Below, in pieces: positions 15,655-23,784 of a DNA stretch of 45,375 nucleotides. Each line of letters begins with the position of its first letter. Positions within the stretch are counted from its first letter, which is position 1. The stretch covers positions 1 to 45,375 of the forward strand of contig DAISIT010000016.1 in assembly GCA_036821845.1 (NCBI GenBank). Direction: 5' to 3'. The position numbers and the translations under genes were made by a program. The notes beneath the pieces were generated by a model. That model was given only the letters and a program-made list of their open reading frames with translations. It was not told where the DNA came from and made no database searches. The stretch is from JAEUMD01 sp937950105 (GTDB taxonomy: Bacteria; Pseudomonadota; Alphaproteobacteria; Rhizobiales; Hyphomicrobiaceae).

Positions 15655-17529
15655 TCAGCGCTTGATGGCGTTGATCTCCGCGTCCTTGGCATCGAGACCG
15701 AAGCGCATCTCGAGCGAAACGTGATGGAAACGCGCGGATGTGTAGTCGTCGTGCAGGGCGACACTCATGGTGTAGAGCTTGCCGGGCTCGAAACTGATGT
15801 CGCCTGGCTTGTCCGACTTCAGCGGCCGACTGAGCACCACCGTCCAGGTGTCACCGTCCTTGCCGCCTTCCGAGGTGACGGCTACTCCGCCGGCCATGAG
15901 GCGCTGCTCGGCGACGTCGCCATTCTCTGCCGCGCCGCCCGAGCGGTAGCGGATCAGGTCCATGAACGTGCCCTTCGACTGCAGCGACGCGACCTCGTCC
16001 TTGGGCTTCAATCTGTCGCCGCCTCCGCGCGGTTTGCCGTCGTCGCCCTTGATCTCGATCTCGCTGCGGCTTTCGGCAAGGTACTTGGTGAGGCCGTGCG
16101 TCATGTCGATGGCATCCTTCGCCGGGCTCGCGGCGAGTGCGTCCGGCTTCGGCGCATCCGGCATGTAGCGGCCGTCGTGGTGGCATGTGACCCAGCAGCC
16201 GGCCTGCTCGACACGCTCTACGCTCGAACCGGCGAACATGATGGCGATCTTGGCCTCGTTGGCCGGATCCATCTTGCCGCCGTCGACGAACGGAACCGGC
16301 GTGTGCGCCGCGTTCGCCCACTGGAAGCGGAAGTAGACGTTGTTGGCGTCGAAGGCCGACTGCACCCGCACGTCGACGAAGGCGCGCTTGCCGGGAATCG
16401 GCGTCGTCTCGGCCTTGGAGCCGGAGACGATCTTCGCGCCCATGTCCTTGACTTCCTTGCCATGGCACTCGGCGCAGCGCTCGCCGGACTTCAGGAATGG
16501 GCGGGCGCCGCCGTGATCCTTGCCGTTCTGCACCCACTCGTACGAGGCCTGGCCCGGATAGAACAGAGAAACGGTCTTGGCTTCGATGCCACTCCAGTCG
16601 ATGCCGCCGGATGCAGCACCGCTGCCGGCCGCCGCTTTGGCGCCAGCCTCCGCGGTCTTGACGGGTGCTGCCGTCTTGCTGTCTGCCGAGGCCGCCGATG
16701 CGGTCGCAGCAGCCGCCGGGGCGGCTGCCGCCGCGGCCTTTGCCTGCGCCGCGAGCGCCGCTTTGACTTTTTCCGACGCGATCGTTTCAGCCGCTGCCGC
16801 GATCTCCGCCGTCTTCTTGGCACTGTCGGCCGCTTCGCGTTCCTCGGCGCGCTTCAGGCCGTCGATGTAGCTCTGCGGAATCGCGCGTACATAGGCAGCA
16901 ATCGGCTTCTCTAGGTCTTCGAGCGTCTTGTCGTCGATGAGATTGCGCACACCCTTGTGGGCGATGCCCTTGTGGCAGTCGATGCAGGTGTTGCCGTTCT
17001 TCATGGCCTCCATGTGCTGCTTGCGCGCACGTGGACGCTGGAACTCGGGGTTCATCGACTCGATCGTGTGGCAGTTGCGACATTCGCGGCTGTCGGTCTT
17101 CTTCATCGACCGCCACACGCTCTGCGCCAGTACCGTGCGCTTCTTGTCGAACTTCTCCGGCGTATCGATGGTGCCGAGGAAGTGGTGCAGAAGTTCGTTC
17201 GAAGCCTCGATCTTGCGCACGATCTTGTGCACCCACTCCTTGGGTACGTGGCAATCCGAGCAGCTCGCCGAAACGCCGGTGCGGTTCTGCGCATGAATGG
17301 TGTGCTTGTACTCCTTGTAGACGTTGTCGCGCATCTCGTGACACGAGATGCAGAACGGCATCGTGTTGGTGGCTTCCATGGCGGTGTTGAAGCCGCCCCA
17401 GAAGATGATGCCGCCGAGGCCGCCGATGGCCAGCAGGGACAACATCGAGTAGCGCAGGCTCGGGACGCGGAGCGTGCCCCATATGCGCGATAGCCAGCCG
17501 CCTGGCATGCGATACGAACCGTTCGTCAT
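15655..17529 (-). CDS. NapC/NirT-type tetrahaem cytochrome fused to an EB_dh haem-binding domain
   Basis: 624 residues. A membrane anchor (28-47) is followed by a NapC/NirT tetrahaem part with CISCH (60-64), CSDCH (90-94), CRNCH (150-154) and CIDCH (182-186). A long Ala/Lys-rich linker (about 225-310) then leads to a fifth site CAECH (352-356) and an ethylbenzene-dehydrogenase-gamma-like domain (about 370-615) containing C445-x3-C449-H-H. NapC/NirT proteins oxidise membrane quinol and pass electrons to periplasmic reductases, so this protein probably supplies NirS independently of the bc1 complex. The start at 17529 has AAGGTG upstream. It lies 131 bp after nirS, with a hairpin between, and is co-oriented with the cupredoxin. 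The fusion is unusual; partners are inferred. Confidence 0.85.
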   Translation of the reverse strand: MTNGSYRMPGGWLSRIWGTLRVPSLRYSMLSLLAIGGLGGIIFWGGFNTAMEATNTMPFCISCHEMRDNVYKEYKHTIHAQNRTGVSASCSDCHVPKEWVHKIVRKIEASNELLHHFLGTIDTPEKFDKKRTVLAQSVWRSMKKTDSRECRNCHTIESMNPEFQRPRARKQHMEAMKNGNTCIDCHKGIAHKGVRNLIDDKTLEDLEKPIAAYVRAIPQSYIDGLKRAEEREAADSAKKTAEIAAAAETIASEKVKAALAAQAKAAAAAAPAAAATASAASADSKTAAPVKTAEAGAKAAAGSGAASGGIDWSGIEAKTVSLFYPGQASYEWVQNGKDHGGARPFLKSGERCAECHGKEVKDMGAKIVSGSKAETTPIPGKRAFVDVRVQSAFDANNVYFRFQWANAAHTPVPFVDGGKMDPANEAKIAIMFAGSSVERVEQAGCWVTCHHDGRYMPDAPKPDALAASPAKDAIDMTHGLTKYLAESRSEIEIKGDDGKPRGGGDRLKPKDEVASLQSKGTFMDLIRYRSGGAAENGDVAEQRLMAGGVAVTSEGGKDGDTWTVVLSRPLKSDKPGDISFEPGKLYTMSVALHDDYTSARFHHVSLEMRFGLDAKDAEINAIKR

Positions 17530-17621
17530 TCCGGCACCTTGTCGCTTTGTCGTTCTTGATTGTGCGCACATCTGAAGCGCGATGAAGTCAGGTGATCACG
17601 TCATCGCGTCGGCGCGATGAG

Positions 17622-17649
17622 CCGCCCCCGGCAAACCGGCCGGGGGCGG
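17622..17649 (-). terminator. Hairpin between nirS and the multihaem cytochrome gene
   Basis: A 10-bp GC-rich stem, CCGCCCCCGG with CCGGGGGCGG, surrounds an 8-nt loop 12 bp beyond the nirS stop. No T-tract follows on the minus strand. It may stabilise the nirS mRNA end and reduce read-through into the accessory genes. Confidence 0.6.
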
Positions 17650-17660
17650 GCAATGCTTCG

Positions 17661-19346
17661 TTAGTAGATGTCGTGCTGGGTATTGTGCACGTTGAACTTG
17701 CCGGTCGGCGTGATCAGCTTCGGATCCTTGACGACCGCCTTCAGCTTGCGCGTCTTGTCGTCCATGACCACGATCGCGGAAGGTTCGGTCTTACCGGCCC
17801 ACAACGAGATCCACACCTCGTCGCCCGCCTCGTTGTACTCGGGCTGGACGGCGCGCTTGATCGCCTTGCTCTCCGGCAGGCCGGCGAGCTTGGCGATGTT
17901 GATGATCTCCGGCTTCTTGCTGAGATCGTCCAGATCGTACACCGCGACCGACTCGGCGATGTCCTTCTCCGGGTTCTGCGGAGCGTCGGCCCACAGGTTC
18001 TTGGACTTCGGGTGCGTCTTGACGAACAGGTTGCCCGCGCCCGGCATCTTGAGTTCCTCGACCACCTTCCAGGCGCTCTGCGGGTTCTTCTCCGGGTCGG
18101 TACCGATCAGCGTCACGACATCGGCGCCAAGATGTCCGGTCGCCCAGACAGGGCCGAACTTCGGATGTGTGAAGTTGGCGCCCCGGCCTGGATGAGGGAT
18201 CTTCTTGGTGTCGACCAGGGCGGCCAGCTTGCCTTCCTTCGTGTCCACCACCGCGATCTTGTTGGACGCGTTGGCGGCAACGAGGAAGTAGCGTTTGGAG
18301 ACGTCCCAGCCGCCATCGTGCAGGAACTTCGCCGACATGACAGTCGTCGTCTTCAGGTTGTTGATGTCGGAATAATCGACCAGCAGGATCTGGCCGGTTT
18401 CCTTGATGTTGATGACCCACTCGGGCTTGATCATCGAGGAGACGATCGAGGCCACGCGCGGCTCGGGATGATATTCGCCGTCGACGGTGATGCCGCGCGT
18501 CGAGACGATCTTGAGCGGCTTCAGCGTCTCGCCTTCCATGATCACGTATTGCGGCGGCCAGTATGAGCCGGCGACCGCGTACTTGTCCTCGAAGCCCTTG
18601 AACTTGGACGTATCGACCGAGCGTGCGTCGAGGCCGGTCTTCAGCTCGGCGACGACACCGGGCTTCTCCATCCACAGATCGATCAGGCTCAGCAGGCCAT
18701 CGCGTCCGATCACGTAGACGTAGCGGCCGGAAGCCGACAGTCGCGAGATGTGAACGGCATAGCCAGTCTTGACGCGATCGATGATCTGCTTCGTGTCGCC
18801 ATCGACCAGGGCGACCTCGCCCGCGTCGCGCAGCGTCACCGAGAAGATGTTCTTCAGATTGATCTTGTTCATCTGCTTGGTCGGACGCTTGTCGACCGGA
18901 ACGATCTCCTTCCAGCTCGCCATCATGTCCTTCATGCCCCACTCCGGCGGCACGTCGGGCGTCATCTGGATATATGTGGCGACGTCGCGGATCTCGTCCT
19001 TCGACAGGATGTCGTCGAAGTTGACCATGCCGCCGTCGGTACCGAAGGCGATGATCTTCTCGAGTCGCGACTGGCCGAGCTTCAGCGTGCCGCCCTCGGT
19101 CACCTTGCCGTCCTTGTCGGTTTTCGACCACGTCGGCTCGAGGCTCTTGCCGGTGGCGCCCTTGCGCAGCACGCCGTGGCAACCGGCGCAACGCTGGAAG
19201 TAGACCTTCGCGGCCGCTTCCTTGGCCTCCTTGGTAAGGGTCGGCGCCGCAGGTGCGGCGGCTTCCTGTGCGAGCGCGCTCGTCGATTGAAGCGCAAACG
19301 CGAGCGCAAGCCCCATGATGGAGCCTCCTGGCGATAGCTTCCTCAT
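17661..19346 (-). CDS. nirS: Cytochrome cd1 nitrite reductase NirS
   Basis: 561 residues. This is the periplasmic enzyme that reduces nitrite to nitric oxide. A signal peptide ('IMGLALAFALQSTSALAQ') is followed by a cytochrome c domain with C53-A-G-C56-H57 and then the eight-bladed haem d1 propeller. The d1 proximal-His region is 'TGYAVHISRLSASGRYVYVI', and the distal pair is in 'IPHPGRGANFTHPKFGP' and 'VWATGHLGADVV'. The end 'GKFNVHNTQHDIY' is typical of NirS. The start at 19346 has AAGGA 10 nt upstream, and an Fnr-type box lies 69-82 bp upstream. All cofactor-synthesis genes follow on the same strand. Identity is essentially certain, including discrimination from NirN. Confidence 0.97.
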   Translation of the reverse strand: MRKLSPGGSIMGLALAFALQSTSALAQEAAAPAAPTLTKEAKEAAAKVYFQRCAGCHGVLRKGATGKSLEPTWSKTDKDGKVTEGGTLKLGQSRLEKIIAFGTDGGMVNFDDILSKDEIRDVATYIQMTPDVPPEWGMKDMMASWKEIVPVDKRPTKQMNKINLKNIFSVTLRDAGEVALVDGDTKQIIDRVKTGYAVHISRLSASGRYVYVIGRDGLLSLIDLWMEKPGVVAELKTGLDARSVDTSKFKGFEDKYAVAGSYWPPQYVIMEGETLKPLKIVSTRGITVDGEYHPEPRVASIVSSMIKPEWVINIKETGQILLVDYSDINNLKTTTVMSAKFLHDGGWDVSKRYFLVAANASNKIAVVDTKEGKLAALVDTKKIPHPGRGANFTHPKFGPVWATGHLGADVVTLIGTDPEKNPQSAWKVVEELKMPGAGNLFVKTHPKSKNLWADAPQNPEKDIAESVAVYDLDDLSKKPEIINIAKLAGLPESKAIKRAVQPEYNEAGDEVWISLWAGKTEPSAIVVMDDKTRKLKAVVKDPKLITPTGKFNVHNTQHDIY

Positions 19347-19414
19347 GATGCGAGATCCTTTCGGGTCGACTGTTGAATAACGCCCGGATGCTAGGCGCGC
19401 GGCGCTCAACCATC

Positions 19415-19428
19415 TTGACTTTCGTTAA
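19415..19428. promoter_or_regulatory. Fnr/Nnr/Dnr-type operator in the nirS-nirX divergent region
   Basis: TTGACTTTCGTTAA matches TTGA-N6-TCAA at seven of eight positions. It is centred about 75 bp from the nirS ATG and about 220 bp from the nirX ATG on the opposite strand. The segment CTTTCGTTAAAG recurs exactly upstream of norC. One box may serve both divergent units. The rest of 19347-19642 holds no gene that I can support. Confidence 0.8.
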
Positions 19429-19642
19429 AGGTTCACGCCTGCCCGATGCTATTTTTGGTATCAGACGCGCCATGAGTTTTGCTAATGCGAAGGGCTTCGA
19501 GCGCACGCTCGTGTGGATCAGGCCGCCGCCCGCGCATTGGGCCTCGCGCGCTTCAGTTCATGCTTCGGCTGGCGCTGTCTCGTGCAATCCGCGCAGCGGT
19601 TCCAGAATCCGACTGCGACACTTCCAAGTGCGGGAGCGCTTC

Positions 19643-20596
19643 ATGAGCCTGACCCGGCGTCAACTCCTCATCACCGCCAGTGCTGCGGTAGCAGCGGGCG
19701 GCATTGGCGCTTTGATTGCGACTGGCGATAGCGCGCCGTCTTACACTTGGACGGCGGCTGCGTTGGGCGGCAAGGCAAGAGTGGCCCTTTACGGTGCGGA
19801 TCGCGAGACATCGGCGACGGCGCTTGCTGCCGTCGCCGCCGAGATCGAGCGGCTGGAGAACATCTTCTCGCTCCATCGCGAGCAGTCGGAGCTTGCACGG
19901 CTCAATCGCGGCGGCATGCTTGCTGCTCCCTCGCGCGATCTGGTCGAGCTGCTGCAGTCGTCACTCGTCTGGCGGCAGCGCACCGGCGGAGCGTTCGATG
20001 TGTCGATTCAACCGGTGTGGCGCACGGTGGCGGCGGGCGGAGCACCGACGACGAAGTTGCTCGCGTGCGCCGGTGCGACGATCGAGGCGACGTCGCAGCA
20101 GATCGCAATGCCGGCTGGCACCGAACTCACGTTCAACGGTATCGCGCAGGGGCGCATCGCCGACCGTGTCACCGAGGTGCTGGCCGCTCACGGGTTCACC
20201 GATGTCGTGATCGATGCGGGCGAACTGCGCCTGCCCGGAAAAAATCGGCGCGCAGTCGGCATTCCGGCAGCCAAGGCGGCAGTTTCGGTCGCCGAGATCG
20301 CGATCGCGACCAGCGAGCCGAAGTCGCAGGTGTTCGATCAGAAGACGTTCAGACACCACCTTATCGATCCGCGCACGGGCGAGAGCCCGCGGCACTGGCT
20401 GAGCATCTCGGTGTTCGCCCACACCGCCGAAGCGGCGGATGCGCTTTCGACAGCGCTCGCCGTGATGCCATACGAGGATGCCGCCGATCTCGCCGCTTCA
20501 CTCGGCGATATCGCTGTGATCGGCGAAGATGGCGCAGGTCGCATCCGTCGCTTCGGTGACCTGCGGCTCGCAGGACTGGGTGGAGCAAGGGCATGA
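19643..20596 (+). CDS. nirX: NirX/ApbE-family FAD:protein FMN transferase
   Basis: 317 residues. A twin-arginine signal ('MSLTRRQLLITASAAVAAGG') points to Tat export. The ApbE domain has 'LENIFSLHREQSELARLNRG', 'GGAFDVSIQPVW', 'LTFNGIAQGRIADRVTEVL' and a 'VIDAGELRL' loop in place of the usual DxGG(E/D). ApbE proteins attach FMN to a Thr of NosR/NirI-type or RnfG/NqrC-type proteins in the periplasm. In Paracoccus, nirX stands upstream of nirI and nirS. Here no NirI- or NosR-like target is encoded nearby. The start at 19643 has GGGAG 7 nt upstream. The stop overlaps the nnrS ATG as ATGA. Confidence 0.88.
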   Translation: MSLTRRQLLITASAAVAAGGIGALIATGDSAPSYTWTAAALGGKARVALYGADRETSATALAAVAAEIERLENIFSLHREQSELARLNRGGMLAAPSRDLVELLQSSLVWRQRTGGAFDVSIQPVWRTVAAGGAPTTKLLACAGATIEATSQQIAMPAGTELTFNGIAQGRIADRVTEVLAAHGFTDVVIDAGELRLPGKNRRAVGIPAAKAAVSVAEIAIATSEPKSQVFDQKTFRHHLIDPRTGESPRHWLSISVFAHTAEAADALSTALAVMPYEDAADLAASLGDIAVIGEDGAGRIRRFGDLRLAGLGGARA

Positions 20597-21822
20597 GCGG
20601 AGAGACCCTGCGCAGCGCCAGGCCGCGCGAGAGTATGCCGCTGGTCCTGAGCGAGGGCTTCCGCTTCTTCTTTCTCGCCGGACCTGTGTTCGGGATCGTC
20701 GCCATCGCCATCTGGCTCGGCTGGCTCGGCATCCACGCCGCGGGTGCCGTGCTCACCGCGGTTCCGTTCGCGCCGCCGCCGCATCAGTGGCACGCGCATG
20801 AAATGATCTACGGCTACGGTGCCGCCGTGATGGCAGGGTTCTTCCTCACCGCGGTCCCGAACTGGACGGGCACGGCGCCCGCCCGCAGCATCTACATCGC
20901 CTCGGTCGCGGCACTGTGGCTCGTCGCGCGCGTCGCCATCCTGTTTTCCGCCACGCTGCCGTCCGCGCTGGTGGCGATCGTCGATCTCGTGTTCGTGCCG
21001 GTGCTGGGGCTCAAGATCCTGTCCAACCTGCTGGTGCGACCGAAGCCGCAGAACATGATGTTTCTCGGTCTGCTGGCCCTGATGCTGGTGGGGAACCTCG
21101 CCGTGCATCTGGACTGGGCGGGGCTCTGGGACGGCGCGGCAGCGGGCGGCAACCGGCTTGGGCTGCTGACGCTGGCGGCGCTCATCGCCATCCTCGGCGG
21201 GCGCGTCACGCCGGCCTTCACCAGAAACGCGCTCAATCGCGGTGACGGAAGCGAAAAGCTGCCGGTGTCGCATCAGCGGCTCGATCAGGCCGGTATCGCC
21301 AGCGCCATTGCGCTGGCCGTTCTCGTGCCTCTGGACCTCGATGCGCGGCTGCTCGGCGCCGTCGCCCTGCTGGCCGGACTTGCGAACTTTGCGCGGCTCG
21401 CCGGCTGGCGTGGCATGGCCGTGCTGCGCATGCCGATCCTGTGGAGCCTGCACCTCGGCTTCGCCTTGCTTGCGCTCGGCTATCTGGCTCTTGCGGCACA
21501 CTATTTCGGCTCCCCGATCGGAGAAGCATCGGCACTGCACATGCTGGCGGTGGGCGCCATCGGCACCATGACGCTCGCGGTGATGAGCCGGGCGGCACTC
21601 GGGCACACCGGACGACCGCTGGTCGTCGCCAGGCCAATCGCGGTCGCCTACGTGCTGGTCGCGCTGGCGGGTGTGGTGCGATCGTTCGGTCTGGTCATCG
21701 CGCCCGATCACTACTACGCGGTCATGTTCGCCGCCGGCGGCCTCTGGATAGCGGCGTTCGGGCTGTTCACCTTCATCTACCTGCCGGTTCTGGTGGCGCC
21801 CCGCGCGGACGCATCGCGCTGA
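20593..21822 (+). CDS. nnrS: NnrS family haem- and copper-binding membrane protein
   Basis: 409 residues with about 12 membrane helices. The family signature regions are 'LSEGFRFFFLAGPVFGIVAI', 'HQWHAHEMIYGYGAAVMAGF', 'TAVPNWTGTAPA' and 'LGGRVTPAFTRNAL'. The His-rich start ('PPHQWHAHEM') fits metal or haem ligation. NnrS proteins are regulated by NO-responsive factors and relieve nitrosative stress during denitrification, by a mechanism still unsettled. The gene overlaps nirX by ATGA and ends about 100 bp before norC, separated by a Fnr-type box. The inner-membrane location is clear. Confidence 0.93.
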   Translation: MSGETLRSARPRESMPLVLSEGFRFFFLAGPVFGIVAIAIWLGWLGIHAAGAVLTAVPFAPPPHQWHAHEMIYGYGAAVMAGFFLTAVPNWTGTAPARSIYIASVAALWLVARVAILFSATLPSALVAIVDLVFVPVLGLKILSNLLVRPKPQNMMFLGLLALMLVGNLAVHLDWAGLWDGAAAGGNRLGLLTLAALIAILGGRVTPAFTRNALNRGDGSEKLPVSHQRLDQAGIASAIALAVLVPLDLDARLLGAVALLAGLANFARLAGWRGMAVLRMPILWSLHLGFALLALGYLALAAHYFGSPIGEASALHMLAVGAIGTMTLAVMSRAALGHTGRPLVVARPIAVAYVLVALAGVVRSFGLVIAPDHYYAVMFAAGGLWIAAFGLFTFIYLPVLVAPRADASR

Positions 21823-21845
21823 AACTTGCGCGAGAGCGCGGCGGC

Positions 21846-21859
21846 TTGCCTTTCGTTAA
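21846..21859 (+). promoter_or_regulatory. Fnr/Nnr/Dnr-type operator upstream of norC
   Basis: TTGCCTTTCGTTAA is a degenerate TTGA-N6-TCAA palindrome (six of eight positions). It shares the 12-mer CTTTCGTTAAAG with the box upstream of nirS. Its centre is about 73 bp upstream of the norC ATG, the same spacing as at nirS, which supports a common regulator. Confidence 0.7.
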
Positions 21860-21925
21860 AGCACCCGCCGCCGCTGCAGGCAGACTGCAAAGCGATCCGG
21901 AAGGTTCTGCGAGGAGCAAGTGCCC

Positions 21926-22378
21926 ATGCGCGAAGTCATGACAAAATCGATGGCCCGAAACATCTTCTATGGCGGGTCGATCTTCTTCGTTCTCATATTC
22001 CTGGGGCTGTCGGTGCACAGCCATCTCCACATCGTCAACACGTCGACGGCGGGTCAGCCGCTGACGGACTCGGTGGCGCGCGGCAAGCGCATCTGGGAGC
22101 ACCACGCCTGCGTCAACTGCCACAGCATCCACGGCGAAGGCGCCTACTTCGCCCCGGAGGTCGGCAACGTGATGACGCGTTGGGGCGTGATCGACAAGCC
22201 GGATGACGCTTTCCAGACGCTCAAGGGCTGGATGGAAGCGCAACCCACGCGCATCGCCGGGCGCCGCCAGATGCCCCGCTTCCACCTGACCGATGCCGAG
22301 ATCCGTGATCTCGCGAACTTCCTCATCTGGGCCGACAAGACCGACACCAAGGGCTGGCCGCCCAACGATGCGGGCTGA
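21926..22378 (+). CDS. norC: Nitric oxide reductase cytochrome c subunit NorC
   Basis: 150 residues. One N-terminal membrane anchor ('IFYGGSIFFVLIFLGLSVHS') precedes a periplasmic class I cytochrome c with haem site C62-V-N-C65-H66 and Met ligand in 'GRRQMPRFHLTDAEI'. NorC receives electrons from cytochrome c or cupredoxin and passes them to NorB for reduction of 2 NO to N2O. GAGGAG lies 9 nt before the ATG at 21926; a GTG six bases upstream is too close to it. It is first in norCBQDEF and starts 28 bp before norB. Length and motifs are standard for cNOR. Confidence 0.96.
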   Translation: MREVMTKSMARNIFYGGSIFFVLIFLGLSVHSHLHIVNTSTAGQPLTDSVARGKRIWEHHACVNCHSIHGEGAYFAPEVGNVMTRWGVIDKPDDAFQTLKGWMEAQPTRIAGRRQMPRFHLTDAEIRDLANFLIWADKTDTKGWPPNDAG

Positions 22379-22406
22379 GGCTGGAACGATCTCGGAGACC
22401 GAACCA

Positions 22407-23780
22407 ATGAAATACGAAAGCCAAAAGATCGCCTACGCCTACTTCGTGACGGCCATGATCCTGTTCGTCGTGCAGGTATCGGGCGGGTTGCTTGCGGGCT
22501 GGATCTACGTATCGCCCAATACGTTTGCGGAGATCCTGCCGTTCAACGTCGTGCGCATGCTGCACACCAACTCACTGATCGTGTGGCTGCTGACCGGCTT
22601 CTTCGGTGCCGCCTACTTCCTCATTCCGGAGGAGGCGGAACGCGAGATCCATTCGCCACAGCTTGCATATCTGCAGCTCGCGATCCTCGTGCTCGGCACC
22701 GCCGGCGTGGTCGTCACCTACGTGTTCGATCTGTTCAACGGCAACCTGCTGCTCGGCAAGGACGGGCGCGAGTTCCTCGAGCAGCCGCTGTGGGTGAAGA
22801 TGGGCATCGTCGTCGCGGCGCTGATCTTCCTCTACAACGTCAGCATGACGGTCCTTGCCGGCCGCAAGACGGCGATCACCAACGTCCTGCTGATCGGTCT
22901 GTGGGGCATCGCTCTGCTGTTCCTGTTCGCGTTCTACAATCCCGCGAACCTAAGCCTCGACAAGATGTACTGGTGGTACGTCGTGCACCTGTGGGTCGAG
23001 GGCGTCTGGGAACTCGTCATGGCGTCGATCCTCGCCTACCTGATGCTGAAGCTGACGGGCGTCGATCGCGAGATCGTCGAGAAGTGGCTGTACGTCATCG
23101 TCGCCACCTCGCTGTTCACCGGCATTCTCGGCACCGGCCACCACTACTACTGGATCGGCACGCCGACCTACTGGCAGTGGATCGGCTCAATCTTCTCGAG
23201 CCTCGAGATCATCCCGTTCTTCCTGATGATGGTGTTCTCGTTCGTCATGGTCTGGAAGGGCCGCCGCGAGCATCCGAACAAGGCAGCTCTGCTGTGGTCG
23301 CTCGGCACGACGACGCTCGCCTTCTTCGGCGCCGGCGTCTGGGGCTTCATGCACACGCTGCATGGCGTCAACTACTACACGCACGGCACGCAGATCACGG
23401 CAGCGCACGGGCACCTCGCATTCTTCGGCGCCTATGTGTCGCTGAACCTCGCGATCTTCACCTATGCCTTCCCGATCCTGCGTAACCGCGACCCCTACAA
23501 TCAGGTGCTCAACATGTCGAGCTTCTGGCTGATGTCGGGCGGCATGGCATTCATGACGTTCGTTCTGACGTTCGCCGGCACTGTGCAGACGCACCTGCAG
23601 CGCGTCATGGGGCAGAACTACATGGATGTGCAGGATCAGCTCGGCATCTTCTACCTGATGCGCTTCGGTTCGGGCGTTGCCGTGGTGCTCGGCGCCATCC
23701 TGTTCGTCTATGCGATCCTGGTACCGCAGCGTGAGGTGATCGCGCCGGATGCCGATACCAAGCTCAGCCCGGCGGAGTGA
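22407..23780 (+). CDS. norB: Nitric oxide reductase catalytic subunit NorB
   Basis: 457 residues and 12 membrane helices, a haem-copper oxidase superfamily member with FeB in place of CuB. The low-spin haem ligand H53 lies in 'VVRMLHTNSLIVW'. The FeB His and essential Glu are in 'YVVHLWVEGVWELVMASI', with two further His in 'GTGHHYYWIGTPTYWQW'. The haem b/b3 ligand pair is in 'TAAHGHLAFFGAY'. Length shows the short cytochrome-c-dependent type (cNOR), not the quinol-dependent qNOR, in agreement with the adjacent norC. It acts in the inner membrane. The start is preceded by GGAGACC. Confidence 0.97.
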   Translation: MKYESQKIAYAYFVTAMILFVVQVSGGLLAGWIYVSPNTFAEILPFNVVRMLHTNSLIVWLLTGFFGAAYFLIPEEAEREIHSPQLAYLQLAILVLGTAGVVVTYVFDLFNGNLLLGKDGREFLEQPLWVKMGIVVAALIFLYNVSMTVLAGRKTAITNVLLIGLWGIALLFLFAFYNPANLSLDKMYWWYVVHLWVEGVWELVMASILAYLMLKLTGVDREIVEKWLYVIVATSLFTGILGTGHHYYWIGTPTYWQWIGSIFSSLEIIPFFLMMVFSFVMVWKGRREHPNKAALLWSLGTTTLAFFGAGVWGFMHTLHGVNYYTHGTQITAAHGHLAFFGAYVSLNLAIFTYAFPILRNRDPYNQVLNMSSFWLMSGGMAFMTFVLTFAGTVQTHLQRVMGQNYMDVQDQLGIFYLMRFGSGVAVVLGAILFVYAILVPQREVIAPDADTKLSPAE

Positions 23781-23784
23781 CGAC

